DNA of 64,000 bases from Clostridium fungisolvens (lineage in GTDB: Bacteria; Bacillota; Clostridia; Clostridiales; Clostridiaceae): the NCBI RefSeq assembly GCF_014193895.1, contig NZ_BLZR01000001.1, positions 248,001 to 312,000 of the forward strand. The letters run 5' to 3'. Shown piece after piece: positions 9,991-18,018 of the stretch; position 1 is the stretch's first letter, and every line of letters begins with the position of its first letter. Made by a program: the position numbers and the translations under genes. The notes beneath the pieces were generated by a model. The model saw only the letters and a program-made list of their open reading frames with translations, was not told the DNA's origin and ran no database searches.

Positions 9991-10374
9991 ATGACAGAAG
10001 TAAATCAAGTATACAAATGTGAAGTGTGTGGTAACATTGTTGAGGTAGTAAATCAAGCGGGTGGAACTTTAGTTTGCTGTGGAAAGCCAATGACTCTTAA
10101 AAAAGAAAATACAACTGATGGAGCAAAAGAAAAGCATGTTCCAGTAGTAGAAGCTGTTGAAGGCGGAGTATTAGTTAAGGTTGGCGAAGTAGCTCATCCA
10201 ATGACAGAAGAACACTTAATACAGTGGATAGAAGTTATCACTGAATCAAAAGTACTAAGAGGTACATTAAAAGCTGGAGACAAGCCAGAAGTGTATTTTA
10301 ACACTGGTGATGAAAAGGTAGTAGCAGTTAGAGAATACTGTAACTTACATGGATTATGGAAAGTAGAACTATAA
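9991..10374 (+). CDS. dfx: Desulfoferrodoxin (superoxide reductase, two-iron type)
   Basis: This 127-residue protein reduces superoxide to hydrogen peroxide in the cytosol of anaerobes, normally using electrons from rubredoxin. The N-terminal desulforedoxin-type iron site is CEVCG (C10, C13) plus the CC pair C29/C30. The catalytic iron site has all five ligands: H49 (in EKHVPV with E47/K48), H69, H75, C117 and H120. The length matches two-centre desulfoferrodoxins rather than the one-centre neelaredoxins. A strong AGGAGG lies upstream of the ATG and a terminator follows at 10394, so the gene is monocistronic. A long family A palindrome sits in the upstream region. No oxidative-stress operator could be identified by eye. 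Confidence 0.97.
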   Translation: MTEVNQVYKCEVCGNIVEVVNQAGGTLVCCGKPMTLKKENTTDGAKEKHVPVVEAVEGGVLVKVGEVAHPMTEEHLIQWIEVITESKVLRGTLKAGDKPEVYFNTGDEKVVAVREYCNLHGLWKVEL

Positions 10375-10393
10375 AAATAGCAATATAATTTTT

Positions 10394-10421
10394 AAAGGAA
10401 GCAGAACAAGCTTCCTTTTTT
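10394..10421 (+). terminator. Intrinsic terminator of dfx
   Basis: Stem AAAGGAAGC / GCTTCCTTT with a 7-nt loop and a run of six Ts. Confidence 0.9.
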
Positions 10422-10450
10422 GTGGTATTAATTATCGCTGTTGAAAATTA

Positions 10451-10542
10451 TATATAGTTCCTAGCTCAACTATTAATTAATACATGCTTACATAATTCAG
10501 GTGTGTGATTTTCTAACAAGTATAAATTCTATATAGGAGCTC
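10451..10542. repeat. Palindromic intergenic repeat, family B copy 3 (diverged)
   Basis: The left part, CCTAGCTCAACTATTAATT, matches the reverse complement of the right arm of B1 and B2. The right end, AAGTATAAATT...TATAGG, is its partner. The central hairpin is degraded. Confidence 0.6.
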
Positions 10543-10737
10543 TTTGCAAGTTTTATAAACAAAACTTAACATTAAAATTAACTTATAGATTTGGGTAAGA
10601 ATGTAGAAAATTTGTTATAATAAATATATAGATAAATTGTTTTACAATTAGATTTGCAAGATAAAGATCGTACTTAAAGTACTTATTTGTATTCACTTAT
10701 AAATTCTTTAAGTATAGATTAAATTGGTATATCTAAA
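10543..10737. other. AT-rich intergenic stretch without recognisable genes
   Basis: This lies between repeats B3 and A2 in a 593-base gap. TATAAT at about 10617-10622 (in tttgttataataaat) could be a -10 box, but only a poor -35 (TTGGGT) precedes it, 19 bases upstream. No open frame with a ribosome binding site was seen. Confidence 0.35.
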
Positions 10738-10832
10738 GATGCACCAGTTCGAACCAAAACTATTTTTAAAACTCTCACGGGTTATGGTGAGAGAATTTAA
10801 AAATAATAAGTTTTATTACGAACCGGTACATC
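10738..10832. repeat. Palindromic intergenic repeat, family A copy 2
   Basis: 95 bp bounded by GATGCACCAGTTCG and CGAACCGGTACATC. The inner hairpin is ACTCTCACGGGTTATGGTGAGAG. It lies in direct tandem with copy A3, only four bases apart. Confidence 0.85.
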
Positions 10833-10836
10833 TAAA

Positions 10837-10931
10837 GATGAAACACTTCAATCAGAAATCTATTTTCAAAACTCCTCTGGGTTCTTAGAGGAGAATTTGA
10901 AAATATAAGTTTAATTATGAAGTGATTCATC
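10837..10931. repeat. Palindromic intergenic repeat, family A copy 3
   Basis: 95 bp bounded by GATGAAACACTTCA and TGAAGTGATTCATC. The inner hairpin is CTCCTCTGGGTTCTTAGAGGAG. The stem is kept while its bases differ from the other copies. It ends 36 bases before the start codon of the next gene, so it probably lies in the 5' leader. Confidence 0.85.
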
Positions 10932-10967
10932 TATATACAGTAATAAATAGGAGAGGATGAACTTCTG

Positions 10968-11792
10968 ATGAAATATAAACTAATATGCCTAGACATGGAT
11001 GGTACACTCTTAAGTAGTCCAAGTACCATAAGCGAAGAGAATAGAAATGCTGTATTGCAGGCTTATAATAAAGGAATAAAGATTGCTATAACTACTGGAA
11101 GATTGTTTACATCAGCAAAATATTATGCGGATTTAATTGGGATAAAGGTGCCAATAGTTGCTTCAAACGGTGCATATGTTAGAGAAAAAGATAGAGAAGA
11201 AGTAATATACAAATCTTCACTTAATGATGATCAATTAAGAAGAATTTATGAAGTTATAAAAAAATATGACCTTCTAACATATTTTAATACTCATGATACC
11301 TTAATATCAGAGAGCGTCGTAGGAGAAAGTCATGGTTATAAAGTTAATAATAAGGAATTGCCAGAAGAAAGAAGAATAAAATTCGATGAAGGAACAGACT
11401 TTAAAGAAGCATTTAAGAGACATGAAGGTGAGATTCTTAAAGCCATATGCGTTGAAGAAGCAGATATAGATAGGCTGATGAAAGCTAAAGCAGAATTGAG
11501 ACAATATAAAGATCTTGAAGTGGTAAGTTCATGGACTAACAACTTTGAGGTAATGAATGCTGGTACATCTAAGGGAAACGCAGTAAAGAACTTGGCAGAA
11601 ATGCTTGGCATAAAGCAAGAGGAGATAATATGCATAGGAGATAGCGAAAATGATTTATCAATGATAAGATATGCAGGTCTTGGTATCGCTATGGGAAATG
11701 CACCAGATGAAATTAAAAAAGAAGCAGATTATGTTACAGATACAAATGTAAATTCAGGAGTGGCAAAGGCTATAGAAAAGTTTGTATTGTAA
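10968..11792 (+). CDS. Cof-type HAD-superfamily phosphatase
   Basis: This 274-residue soluble protein has the HAD motifs of the Cof/YidA subfamily. DMDGTLL near residue 9 carries the nucleophile and acid/base Asp. TTGR at about residue 44 is the motif II region, and GDSENDLSMI with GIAMGNA near the C-terminus is motif IV, which binds magnesium. A C2-type cap lies between. Such enzymes hydrolyse sugar phosphates, flavin phosphates or similar small phosphoesters; the substrate cannot be predicted. GGAGAGGATGA precedes the ATG. It is monocistronic, with two tandem family A palindromes upstream and a terminator at 11807. A second Cof gene lies at 28295. Confidence 0.92.
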   Translation: MKYKLICLDMDGTLLSSPSTISEENRNAVLQAYNKGIKIAITTGRLFTSAKYYADLIGIKVPIVASNGAYVREKDREEVIYKSSLNDDQLRRIYEVIKKYDLLTYFNTHDTLISESVVGESHGYKVNNKELPEERRIKFDEGTDFKEAFKRHEGEILKAICVEEADIDRLMKAKAELRQYKDLEVVSSWTNNFEVMNAGTSKGNAVKNLAEMLGIKQEEIICIGDSENDLSMIRYAGLGIAMGNAPDEIKKEADYVTDTNVNSGVAKAIEKFVL

Positions 11793-11806
11793 GATAGTAA
11801 TAAATG

Positions 11807-11883
11807 AAAGAGCTGTGAGATGAAGTACATCTAAAATGTTATACCTAGCATTTTAGAATATATTCAAAAGCAGCTCTTTTTTG
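11807..11883 (+). terminator. Intrinsic terminator, branched
   Basis: Outer stem AAAGAGCTG / CAGCTCTTT ends in a T-run. Inside are two small helices, AGATGaagtaCATCT and AAAATG...CATTTT. The inner TGAAGTACATC resembles the right end of family A, so this terminator may contain a truncated copy. Confidence 0.75.
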
Positions 11884-11927
11884 TTTAGTTATATGCATAA
11901 TTTAGGGGAAGTTCAAAGATATTATTG

Positions 11928-12011
11928 GAAATTAGGTGTTTATACAAGAGACGCTATATGATTGAGTAACTAGAATTAAATGATTTTTTCGATGGTCAAT
12001 CACTTAATATC
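11928..12011. repeat. Palindromic intergenic repeat, family D copy 2
   Basis: 84 bp. It contains GAGACGCTATAT and AGAATTAAATGATTTTTTCG, the latter also found at 40815-40903 (reverse orientation). The terminal inverted repeats (GAAATTAGGTGTTTA / TCAATCACTTAATATC) are weaker than in the other copies. The remainder of the gap up to 12213 shows no clear promoter or frame. Confidence 0.7.
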
Positions 12012-12213
12012 AACAGGGTGATTTAACAACATATAAATAAATCTTACATGGATAAAACACAATAAATATTAGTGAGATAAGTATTAATACTTATTTATAC
12101 TTTTATAGCATAAAGTTAATCTTAAGGTAAAATTTATATTAGTGCTATTTAATAAATTTTCCAATTGTTATAAAATGAATATATTAAATTTCAAATTTAG
12201 AGGTGATAAAAAA

Positions 12214-12417
12214 ATGTATGGAATAACTCAATGTTATATTTATAATTCAATAGATTCTTACAATAGTGAAATGCCAGATGTTACAGTGGAAGTAAAGGAT
12301 GTTAAGCAAAACGGTGATTATCTTACTCTTCAAGATACCAGTGGATATACTCATATTGTGAATTTGACGAAAGTATTTGCTGTGACTTATAAAGCAGGGC
12401 AAAGTGCTGGATATTAA
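12214..12417 (+). CDS. Small hypothetical protein, 67 aa, first gene of the ATP-grasp cluster
   Basis: The protein (MYGITQCYIYNSI to QSAGY) is soluble and probably a small beta-sheet fold: VTVEVKDVK, YLTLQDTSGYTHIVNLTKVFAVTYK. The ATG at 12214 is chosen because AGAGGTGAT lies just upstream. The longer frame from 12142 has no ribosome binding site and an unusual N-terminus. The next gene starts 15 bases downstream, so the two are probably co-transcribed with the ATP-grasp ligase further on. I recognise no family. It could be a partner or regulator in the cluster, but nothing in the sequence proves it. Confidence 0.7.
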   Translation: MYGITQCYIYNSIDSYNSEMPDVTVEVKDVKQNGDYLTLQDTSGYTHIVNLTKVFAVTYKAGQSAGY

Positions 12418-12431
12418 AGCAGGAGATAATA

Positions 12432-13058
12432 ATGCGACGAACTGAAATAGATATTTACAAAGTGTATGATAATTGGCAGAAGGGGTTAGAAGAATTTCAA
12501 TGTTATTTTAAAGTAACCCCTTTTGCTACCATGAAAAATTATACTGATTTTTTACTAGATGGTACAATTTCACCTAGTAGTGATAGTATAGATAAATTCG
12601 GTAAATTAAAACATAGATTTGAAGCTGATAGCCTATATATTATTGATTTTGAAGTGAACTTAGCTTTAGATATGGCCCTATTATTAAATAACGAAGTTAA
12701 AGTAAAGCCTATTTTATCCTTTAATCATATCTTCCATACTTTCGGAATAGTTGGGGATGAGAATATGGCTCAGAGATTACTAGTATATAGTGATAGGTTA
12801 GAGCTTATAAATCCAAAAGCATACTGCTTCGTATTGGACAAAGATAGGTATAAGGAAGATTATACCTGTGATTATATGAAGTTCAATAATCAATATGAAA
12901 TAACTGAAGAGGAATTGCCTCCTGCAGACATGTTAGAAGCACTTGGGATAAAAAATATTGTATATATTTCTGAGGATTATGTAAAAGAAGATGTAAAGTA
13001 TTATTTAGAATACCTAAGAAGAAGTGATTTTGATGTTGAAGAAATTCTAGAGTTTTAA
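12432..13058 (+). CDS. Hypothetical cytosolic protein, 208 aa, in the ATP-grasp cluster
   Basis: A soluble 208-residue protein with no signal peptide, starting MRRTEIDIYKVYDNWQ and ending DVEEILEF. Alternating hydrophobic strands and helices (YIIDFEVNLALDMALLL, KAYCFVLDKDR, LGIKNIVYISEDYV) suggest an alpha/beta fold, but no catalytic motif stands out and I recognise no family. AGGAGATAAT precedes the ATG. It starts 15 bases after the 67-aa gene and ends 15 bases before the exported-protein gene. The tight spacing indicates one operon with the ATP-grasp ligase. Confidence 0.85.
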   Translation: MRRTEIDIYKVYDNWQKGLEEFQCYFKVTPFATMKNYTDFLLDGTISPSSDSIDKFGKLKHRFEADSLYIIDFEVNLALDMALLLNNEVKVKPILSFNHIFHTFGIVGDENMAQRLLVYSDRLELINPKAYCFVLDKDRYKEDYTCDYMKFNNQYEITEEELPPADMLEALGIKNIVYISEDYVKEDVKYYLEYLRRSDFDVEEILEF

Positions 13059-13072
13059 GGGAGATATAGTAA

Positions 13073-13405
13073 ATGGATGAAAAGTGGAAAAAAAGGGCTT
13101 TAGCATTGTCAGTTGCAACTGCAGTAAGCTTAGCAAGTCCTTTGTACAGTGAGGGAAAGTTGATTGTTAAAGCAAATTCTAATAATGGAATTTCAGAAGA
13201 TGAGGAACAGGAAACCATAGATCAATTTGAGAATGATGACGCTTATCATGGTACTGGTTCTACTGCAATAATATTTCCATCAAATGTACCTATACTACTT
13301 AGGGGAAAGGCAACAAAGTTTTCTTCTGATAGCTGGAAAGCATGGCAAGATGGAAAAGGTCTTTATGGGTACAAAAGTGATAGAATGACAAGCTCTTCGA
13401 GTTAA
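13073..13405 (+). CDS. Small exported protein with Ser-rich C-terminus, next to the ATP-grasp ligase
   Basis: A 110-residue protein. A lysine-rich start (MDEKWKKRALALS) and hydrophobic stretch (VATAVSLASPLYS) form a probable signal peptide or membrane anchor. An acidic segment (SEDEEQETIDQFENDD), a Gly/Ser segment (YHGTGSTAIIFPSN) and the tail KSDRMTSSSS follow. GGGAGATATAGTA precedes the ATG. In enterobacteria, ATP-grasp genes of the glutathionylspermidine-synthase family (ygiC, yjfC) sit beside small exported Ser/Gly-rich proteins (ygiB type). The arrangement here is analogous, so this may be the ligase's substrate or partner. No sequence homology to YgiB is claimed. Repeat A4 separates it from the ligase. 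Confidence 0.75.
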   Translation: MDEKWKKRALALSVATAVSLASPLYSEGKLIVKANSNNGISEDEEQETIDQFENDDAYHGTGSTAIIFPSNVPILLRGKATKFSSDSWKAWQDGKGLYGYKSDRMTSSSS

Positions 13406-13409
13406 TAAG

Positions 13410-13504
13410 GATGTAACACTTCAAACCGAAAACCATTTTTAAAACTCTCACGGCTTCTGGTGAGAGAATTTAAAAATATAAATTTAAAAATGAAGTGGTA
13501 CATC
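13410..13504. repeat. Palindromic intergenic repeat, family A copy 4
   Basis: 95 bp bounded by GATGTAACACTTCA and TGAAGTGGTACATC. The inner hairpin is ACTCTCACGGCTTCTGGTGAGAG. It lies inside an operon, 24 bases before the ATP-grasp start codon, so it would be transcribed and could act as an mRNA element. Confidence 0.88.
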
Positions 13505-13528
13505 AAAAAAAAGAAAAGAGTGATTTTT

Positions 13529-16030
13529 ATGCAAAAAAGTCATTATGATGGATATAAAAGCCTTAGTGACATGATGATGTTTAAATATGATATGGTCCAT
13601 ACCACAAGAAAAAATGATGTGTTTGCTGATGAACCAGCGTTTATAAGCGAAGCTTTAGCAAATAATTTTAAAAAAAGTAGTGAAATTCTAAATACTCTTA
13701 TAGAAAGAATCCTTAACGGAATCAATAAAGAGTTTGAAGATGTAAAACCATATATACCAGATTTCAAATATAAAGATGAGATAATAGCTATAAAAAGAAA
13801 ACTACCTGAAACCTTGTGGGTTAGATATGATGGATTTAGAAAAGAAGACGGAATATTTTATAGCGAGCTTAACTATGATAAGCCTTGTGCACAGAGAGAG
13901 TGCAGCTTTAATTCAACATTTGAAAATGCTTTTGGTGATAATTTTGATAAGGATTTACGCAGTGTATTCAAAAGGATTTGTACTGAAGAGATTCCAGATA
14001 AGAAAGAGCTGAATATTGCATTTTTGACTGCACCTTCTAGATATGAAGAGACCCATCTAGCGATGTATATTAAAGACTTACTTGAAGACAGTAAACATTT
14101 CTTTATCTTAGCAGGGCCAGATAATTTCAATGTAGTAGGGGATAAGGTTTATGCCTTTAATAAACAAATCGATGTAATGATAAGATTATATCCTACAGAA
14201 TTCCTATATGAAGTAAGGGATTTTGAACATATCTTAAGGCTCCATGACAATAATAAGTTCTTAATATTAAATGATCCGAGGGTAATAATAGCTCAAAGTA
14301 AAAGCTTATATGCATATTTATGGGCACTAGCAGAGGATAAAGATTCAAGGCTTAGTGAATTAGAAATTAACGTAATAACTTCAGTACTACCTAAAACTGA
14401 GATTTTAAGTGAAGACAATTTTTATAAAGCTCTACGTGAAAAGGATAAGTATGTTGTAAAGCCTGTGTTCGGAAGATATAGTATAGATGTATTTATAGGA
14501 ATTCTTCATGATGAAGCAGAATGGAAGGAAAGTATGAAATATGTTGAAGAACAAATGCAGTACAAAAAATTCATACTTCAAGAATTCTGTGAAATAGAGA
14601 TGGAGACTGCACCTTATTACGATGAGAGATTTAGCTATGATGTTGAGGCATTTGGTAATTATGGTATATTCTTAAGTGGTCATGATTTTATAGGTAGTTG
14701 TATAAGATGGAATGATGACTATCTTACTGAAGAAGAAAGCACTTGGATAAGTTCTGTAAGTATAAATAAATCACCTCAATTAAGGATAATAAGTCCTAAT
14801 ATTGATATGGAAGCTTTAAAAAAAGAGGCTATATTAGAACATGGATTCACAGGGATTTATGCAAAGAATTATGAGTATCTAAGTAAAGAAATCATTGTAA
14901 TGGAAGATGGCAAGGTCCAAGAATTAAAGGATGCCACTGAAAAATTAGCATCTATTTTTAAGAAAACTGCGAAGTTAATATATAACAATCTAGATTTATA
15001 CGGAGATATACTTGGAATACAAAATCTAGAAGAAACTATTAAACGAGAATTTACTGATGAGCTCATATTTATAGGTAGAATGGATTGGATATTAGATAAG
15101 TACGGAAACTTTAAGGTGCTGGAGCTTAATGCAGAAACACCAGCTGGAGTGTGCGAAAGTCTTGTAATTGATAAGCTTTATTATGATAGGATAATATGTG
15201 ACAATGGTCTTAAAGTTAATAGAATCAATGATAAATTAGAATCACTGATTAAAGACCAGTTTTATAAGATATTAGAAGATGCAAGAAGAAAGAAAACTGT
15301 AAATACAGTGGCTATTGTATCAGCAACCTATTATGAAGATTGGTATACGATAAATAGTATATACGATGCTGTTAAAGGTGAATATATTAAAGAAAATAAA
15401 GATACTCGCGTAAAGTTACTTATAGGTAGCATATATGATATTGAAGTTAAAGATGAGCAGTGTTATTTGTATGGAAATAAAATAGATTGTTTTTATAGAT
15501 TTTATCCTTTAGATTGGTTTTTTGAACCACAATATGAAGTTGAAGCTATAGGCAAATTAATAAATAAAAGCATATTTTCTATTAATCCAACATGGTCCAT
15601 AATACCTCAAAGTAAAGGCTTTTTTAGTGCAATTTATGAGCTATTAAAGTACAACTTTTATGATGAAAAAGAAAGAATGCTTATAAAAAAATACATTCCG
15701 TATACAACCTTTGATCCCACAACTTTAAATGGGGACTATATTGTAAAGCCATTGCTCGGAAGAGAAGGAGACAAGGTAAGATTATCTTATGAATTAGACC
15801 AATTACCTGATTATGATTGCATATTTCAGGAGACCATAAAAGGAGCTACTCATAAATTTACAGTAAAGTCTAATTTAAGTACTTGGAAGGAAAATTTATA
15901 TCCCATAATTGGTACTTATATAGTTGGTGATACCTTTGCAGGAGCATATACTAGAGTTGGCTCTAAAATAACAAATAACATATGCATGTATTCACCTTTA
16001 TATACAATGGAAGGAGAAGTGGTTAAATGA
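13529..16030 (+). CDS. Tandem-duplicated glutathionylspermidine-synthase-family ATP-grasp ligase
   Basis: The 833-residue protein consists of two full-length ATP-grasp units of the family PF03738. Copy 1 (about 70-430) has RYD (R99, D101), ELN (E113, N115) and VKPVFGR (K311). Copy 2 (about 490-833) has RMD (R517, D519), ELN (E532, N534) and VKPLLGREG (K740). The D/E/N set matches the magnesium-binding residues of E. coli Gsp synthetase, so both copies look competent. Copy 1 lacks the GREG loop. Family members form amide bonds using ATP; those without an amidase domain are thought to modify peptides or proteins. The ATG at 13529 is chosen because an upstream start at 13460 lies inside repeat A4, though the ribosome binding site (AAGAGTGA) is modest. 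It overlaps the next gene by ATGA. Confidence 0.88.
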   Translation: MQKSHYDGYKSLSDMMMFKYDMVHTTRKNDVFADEPAFISEALANNFKKSSEILNTLIERILNGINKEFEDVKPYIPDFKYKDEIIAIKRKLPETLWVRYDGFRKEDGIFYSELNYDKPCAQRECSFNSTFENAFGDNFDKDLRSVFKRICTEEIPDKKELNIAFLTAPSRYEETHLAMYIKDLLEDSKHFFILAGPDNFNVVGDKVYAFNKQIDVMIRLYPTEFLYEVRDFEHILRLHDNNKFLILNDPRVIIAQSKSLYAYLWALAEDKDSRLSELEINVITSVLPKTEILSEDNFYKALREKDKYVVKPVFGRYSIDVFIGILHDEAEWKESMKYVEEQMQYKKFILQEFCEIEMETAPYYDERFSYDVEAFGNYGIFLSGHDFIGSCIRWNDDYLTEEESTWISSVSINKSPQLRIISPNIDMEALKKEAILEHGFTGIYAKNYEYLSKEIIVMEDGKVQELKDATEKLASIFKKTAKLIYNNLDLYGDILGIQNLEETIKREFTDELIFIGRMDWILDKYGNFKVLELNAETPAGVCESLVIDKLYYDRIICDNGLKVNRINDKLESLIKDQFYKILEDARRKKTVNTVAIVSATYYEDWYTINSIYDAVKGEYIKENKDTRVKLLIGSIYDIEVKDEQCYLYGNKIDCFYRFYPLDWFFEPQYEVEAIGKLINKSIFSINPTWSIIPQSKGFFSAIYELLKYNFYDEKERMLIKKYIPYTTFDPTTLNGDYIVKPLLGREGDKVRLSYELDQLPDYDCIFQETIKGATHKFTVKSNLSTWKENLYPIIGTYIVGDTFAGAYTRVGSKITNNICMYSPLYTMEGEVVK

Positions 16031-16701
16031 GTGAAGATGATAAAAAGCCAGCCATAAATAAAAACCTAAATACAGTTCCTAAGAATCCTTCCAAACTTAG
16101 GGACGCAAGGTTTAATAATAAAGCTGTTTCTAAAGAAAAAGAAAAAATGTATAACCCTTCATTGATAAAAACTAATAAAAAAGTTAAGAATCCATCTATG
16201 AATAAAAAGTATAACTACTTAAATGATGAAGATAAAAAATCATTAACTCTGGCTAGAGTTCTTTTAGGATTATTTAGCGGTGTTGCAATAATAGCAGTAT
16301 TTATAATCTTGATAGTAAGCAGCAATAGTTCAGATGATAATATGTATAAAGGAAAAGCGTACTTTGAATACTTAGGTATAAGCGAAGCTAGTGCTTATAA
16401 TGAAAAATTAGACAGCAAATACGACCTTGTAAAAACAGATAACTATTATGCAGGTACCTTTAGTTCAGATGGAGAGAATTATTATAGATTTGAAGTAGAG
16501 AAGCAGGGTGAAAAGTCCTATGATATGGAAGTCAGTTCATTGCAGTGTAGTGTATCTGAAGAAGATAATCTAGATAAAGGATATGTTGAGGTATTCAAAC
16601 GAACCTACAGATCTACATCAGGAAAGTTTTCAGGAAAAGATGTAAATGTATTTTACTACAAACTTCATATACCTAAAGGAACACTAAAGACTTTTGAATA
16701 A
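16027..16701 (+). CDS. Single-pass membrane protein, last gene of the ATP-grasp cluster
   Basis: A 224-residue protein. A Lys/Asn-rich cytoplasmic region (1-74) precedes one membrane helix (about 76-100, ARVLLGLFSGVAIIAVFIIL). An extracytoplasmic domain follows (YKGKAYFEYLGISEASAYN to GTLKTFE) with Tyr/Ser-rich beta strands. The start overlaps the ligase stop by four bases, which implies translational coupling. I recognise no family. Its position suggests it presents or receives whatever the ligase makes at the cell surface, but that is inference. Confidence 0.8.
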   Translation: MSEDDKKPAINKNLNTVPKNPSKLRDARFNNKAVSKEKEKMYNPSLIKTNKKVKNPSMNKKYNYLNDEDKKSLTLARVLLGLFSGVAIIAVFIILIVSSNSSDDNMYKGKAYFEYLGISEASAYNEKLDSKYDLVKTDNYYAGTFSSDGENYYRFEVEKQGEKSYDMEVSSLQCSVSEEDNLDKGYVEVFKRTYRSTSGKFSGKDVNVFYYKLHIPKGTLKTFE

Positions 16702-16756
16702 TTTATATAATATTTAATTTCATAAAAAACATTAAATATAAATTTTGAATAATAAT

Positions 16757-16800
16757 AAAAAACAGTAGAAAACTACTATAAGAAGTTTTCTACTGTTTTT
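16757..16800. terminator. Bidirectional intrinsic terminator
   Basis: Stem AAAAACAGTAGAAAACT / AGTTTTCTACTGTTTTT around an 8-nt loop, with A-run and T-run on the two sides. It separates the convergent ATP-grasp cluster and acyltransferase gene. Confidence 0.9.
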
Positions 16801-16833
16801 CTGTTGTTTTAACATTAAAACAACTTATGAGAT

Positions 16834-17868
16834 TTAATGAGCAAATCTCACAGAGTGACTCTTTGATGATGATGATGATGATGATGGACTTGTTCCTTTA
16901 AAAATGAACTCACAAAGCTCATTCTTATTTATCAATATTGCTAAACCTAATGGGATTAGTAACCCTATTAGGGTGAAAATTACGTAGTTATAATTAAACA
17001 GTGTTTCAAAATAATGATTTAGTGGAATATGCAAATACATTATTATTAATGAATTTGCTCCAGCAAGTTTAAGGAAGCTTGCGATAGAGCCTAGGTGTTT
17101 TAGTTGAGTTAAATGATAACTTATAGAAAGTATAAATATTGTAAATGTTATTGGTACTAATAAATCTAAGAAGTAATATCTAAACTCAGAATATTTTATA
17201 TTCATATAATAATAAATTTGAAGATCAGTATTTAATTTTAAATAACTGATTGCAAGTACTCCGCTTATTATTAATGTAATTTTATTATTAACAAATTTCA
17301 ATAAATCTTTAGCATAATAACCAATTGCGTAGTATGGTAATGTAATCATTAGTACATCCAAATTCCAAGGGATATAGTTAGCTGTTGTTATATCTACTAC
17401 ATTTTCAGGTACTGTAGCTAAAACAAATGCATGACCAGCAACATATAATCCGATTAATAACATTATTAAAGCTTGGTTTGATAATAATTTCTTTCCATAA
17501 TGAAATAATACCTTAGTAAGGAATAAGCAAGGAATAAACCAAAATACACCTGGCATCATTTTACCAGCATATATATGCTCATAACTATAGTAAACTATAT
17601 TTGGTAGTGAAAAATCCTGAGGATTAGTCATAAATGTTAGCGCCATATCAACTATTGAAAATGCTATATAAGGAATAAAAAACTTAGTAGCTTGTGATTT
17701 TATACTTAACTTATTCTTGTATAATAGACCGCTTATTATAAAGAACGCAGGCATATGAAACCAATACATATATTGAGCGAAAGGAAAATCGCTATGACAT
17801 AGAATAACAGTAATAATTAGGATACCTTTTGCAATATCTAAATAATCCACTCTTTTAGAGCTTCCCAT
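16834..17868 (-). CDS. Membrane acyltransferase, family 3 (OafA / fucose 4-O-acetylase-like)
   Basis: A 344-residue polytopic membrane protein with about ten helices. The N-terminal signature is RVDYLDIAKGILIITVILCH, followed by FHMPAFFIISG, both typical of acyltransferase family 3. These enzymes transfer acetyl or similar groups from the cytoplasmic side to cell-surface glycans; the acceptor is unknown here. The last 20 residues are a cytoplasmic tail with seven consecutive serines, encoded by a perfect GAT/ATC triplet run. GGGGGATTC precedes the ATG on the minus strand. It is monocistronic, sharing a bidirectional terminator with the ATP-grasp cluster. A role in decorating the polysaccharide made by distant genes is possible but not shown. 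Confidence 0.88.
   Translation of the reverse strand: MGSSKRVDYLDIAKGILIITVILCHSDFPFAQYMYWFHMPAFFIISGLLYKNKLSIKSQATKFFIPYIAFSIVDMALTFMTNPQDFSLPNIVYYSYEHIYAGKMMPGVFWFIPCLFLTKVLFHYGKKLLSNQALIMLLIGLYVAGHAFVLATVPENVVDITTANYIPWNLDVLMITLPYYAIGYYAKDLLKFVNNKITLIISGVLAISYLKLNTDLQIYYYMNIKYSEFRYYFLDLLVPITFTIFILSISYHLTQLKHLGSIASFLKLAGANSLIIMYLHIPLNHYFETLFNYNYVIFTLIGLLIPLGLAILINKNELCEFIFKGTSPSSSSSSSKSHSVRFAH
16865..16885. repeat. Triplet microsatellite (GAT)7 in the acyltransferase tail
   Basis: Seven perfect GAT units encode seven serines near the C-terminus of the minus-strand gene. Unit gain or loss would change the tail length without shifting the frame. Confidence 0.9.
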
Positions 17869-18001
17869 AATGAATCCCCCTGTTTCTATAAATATTTACC
17901 TAAAAAGTTTTAACGACCTTTTAACAAAACCTATTTTAGCACAAAAAATGAGGCAATCTTTAGTTTTCAGATATCTTTAAAAAAAAGTTTATCATTGTGG
18001 G

Positions 18002-18018
18002 AAAGTGTGTGACACTTT
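18002..18018. promoter_or_regulatory. Possible operator palindrome between divergent genes
   Basis: AAAGTGTgtgACACTTT has perfect 7-bp arms around three bases, in the 345-base gap between the divergent acyltransferase and glcT genes. No convincing promoter was found elsewhere in the gap, which is otherwise AT-rich. Confidence 0.35.

Noticed and set aside
9821..10090. Minus-strand frame of 89 codons overlapping repeat A7 and dfx
   Set aside because: It overlaps the start of dfx, a certain gene, and has no ribosome binding site.
10738..10832. tRNA-like GTTCGAA in a palindrome
   Set aside because: The motif is one arm of repeat A2. No acceptor, D or anticodon arms surround it.
9075..10931. Repeated units resembling a CRISPR array
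   Set aside because: Copies are palindromic, about 95 bp, variable in sequence and irregularly spaced, with genes between them and no cas genes.
13460..13528. Longer N-terminus for the ATP-grasp protein
   Set aside because: The extra 23 codons lie inside the family A palindrome and translate to a Lys-rich stretch that does not belong to the family.
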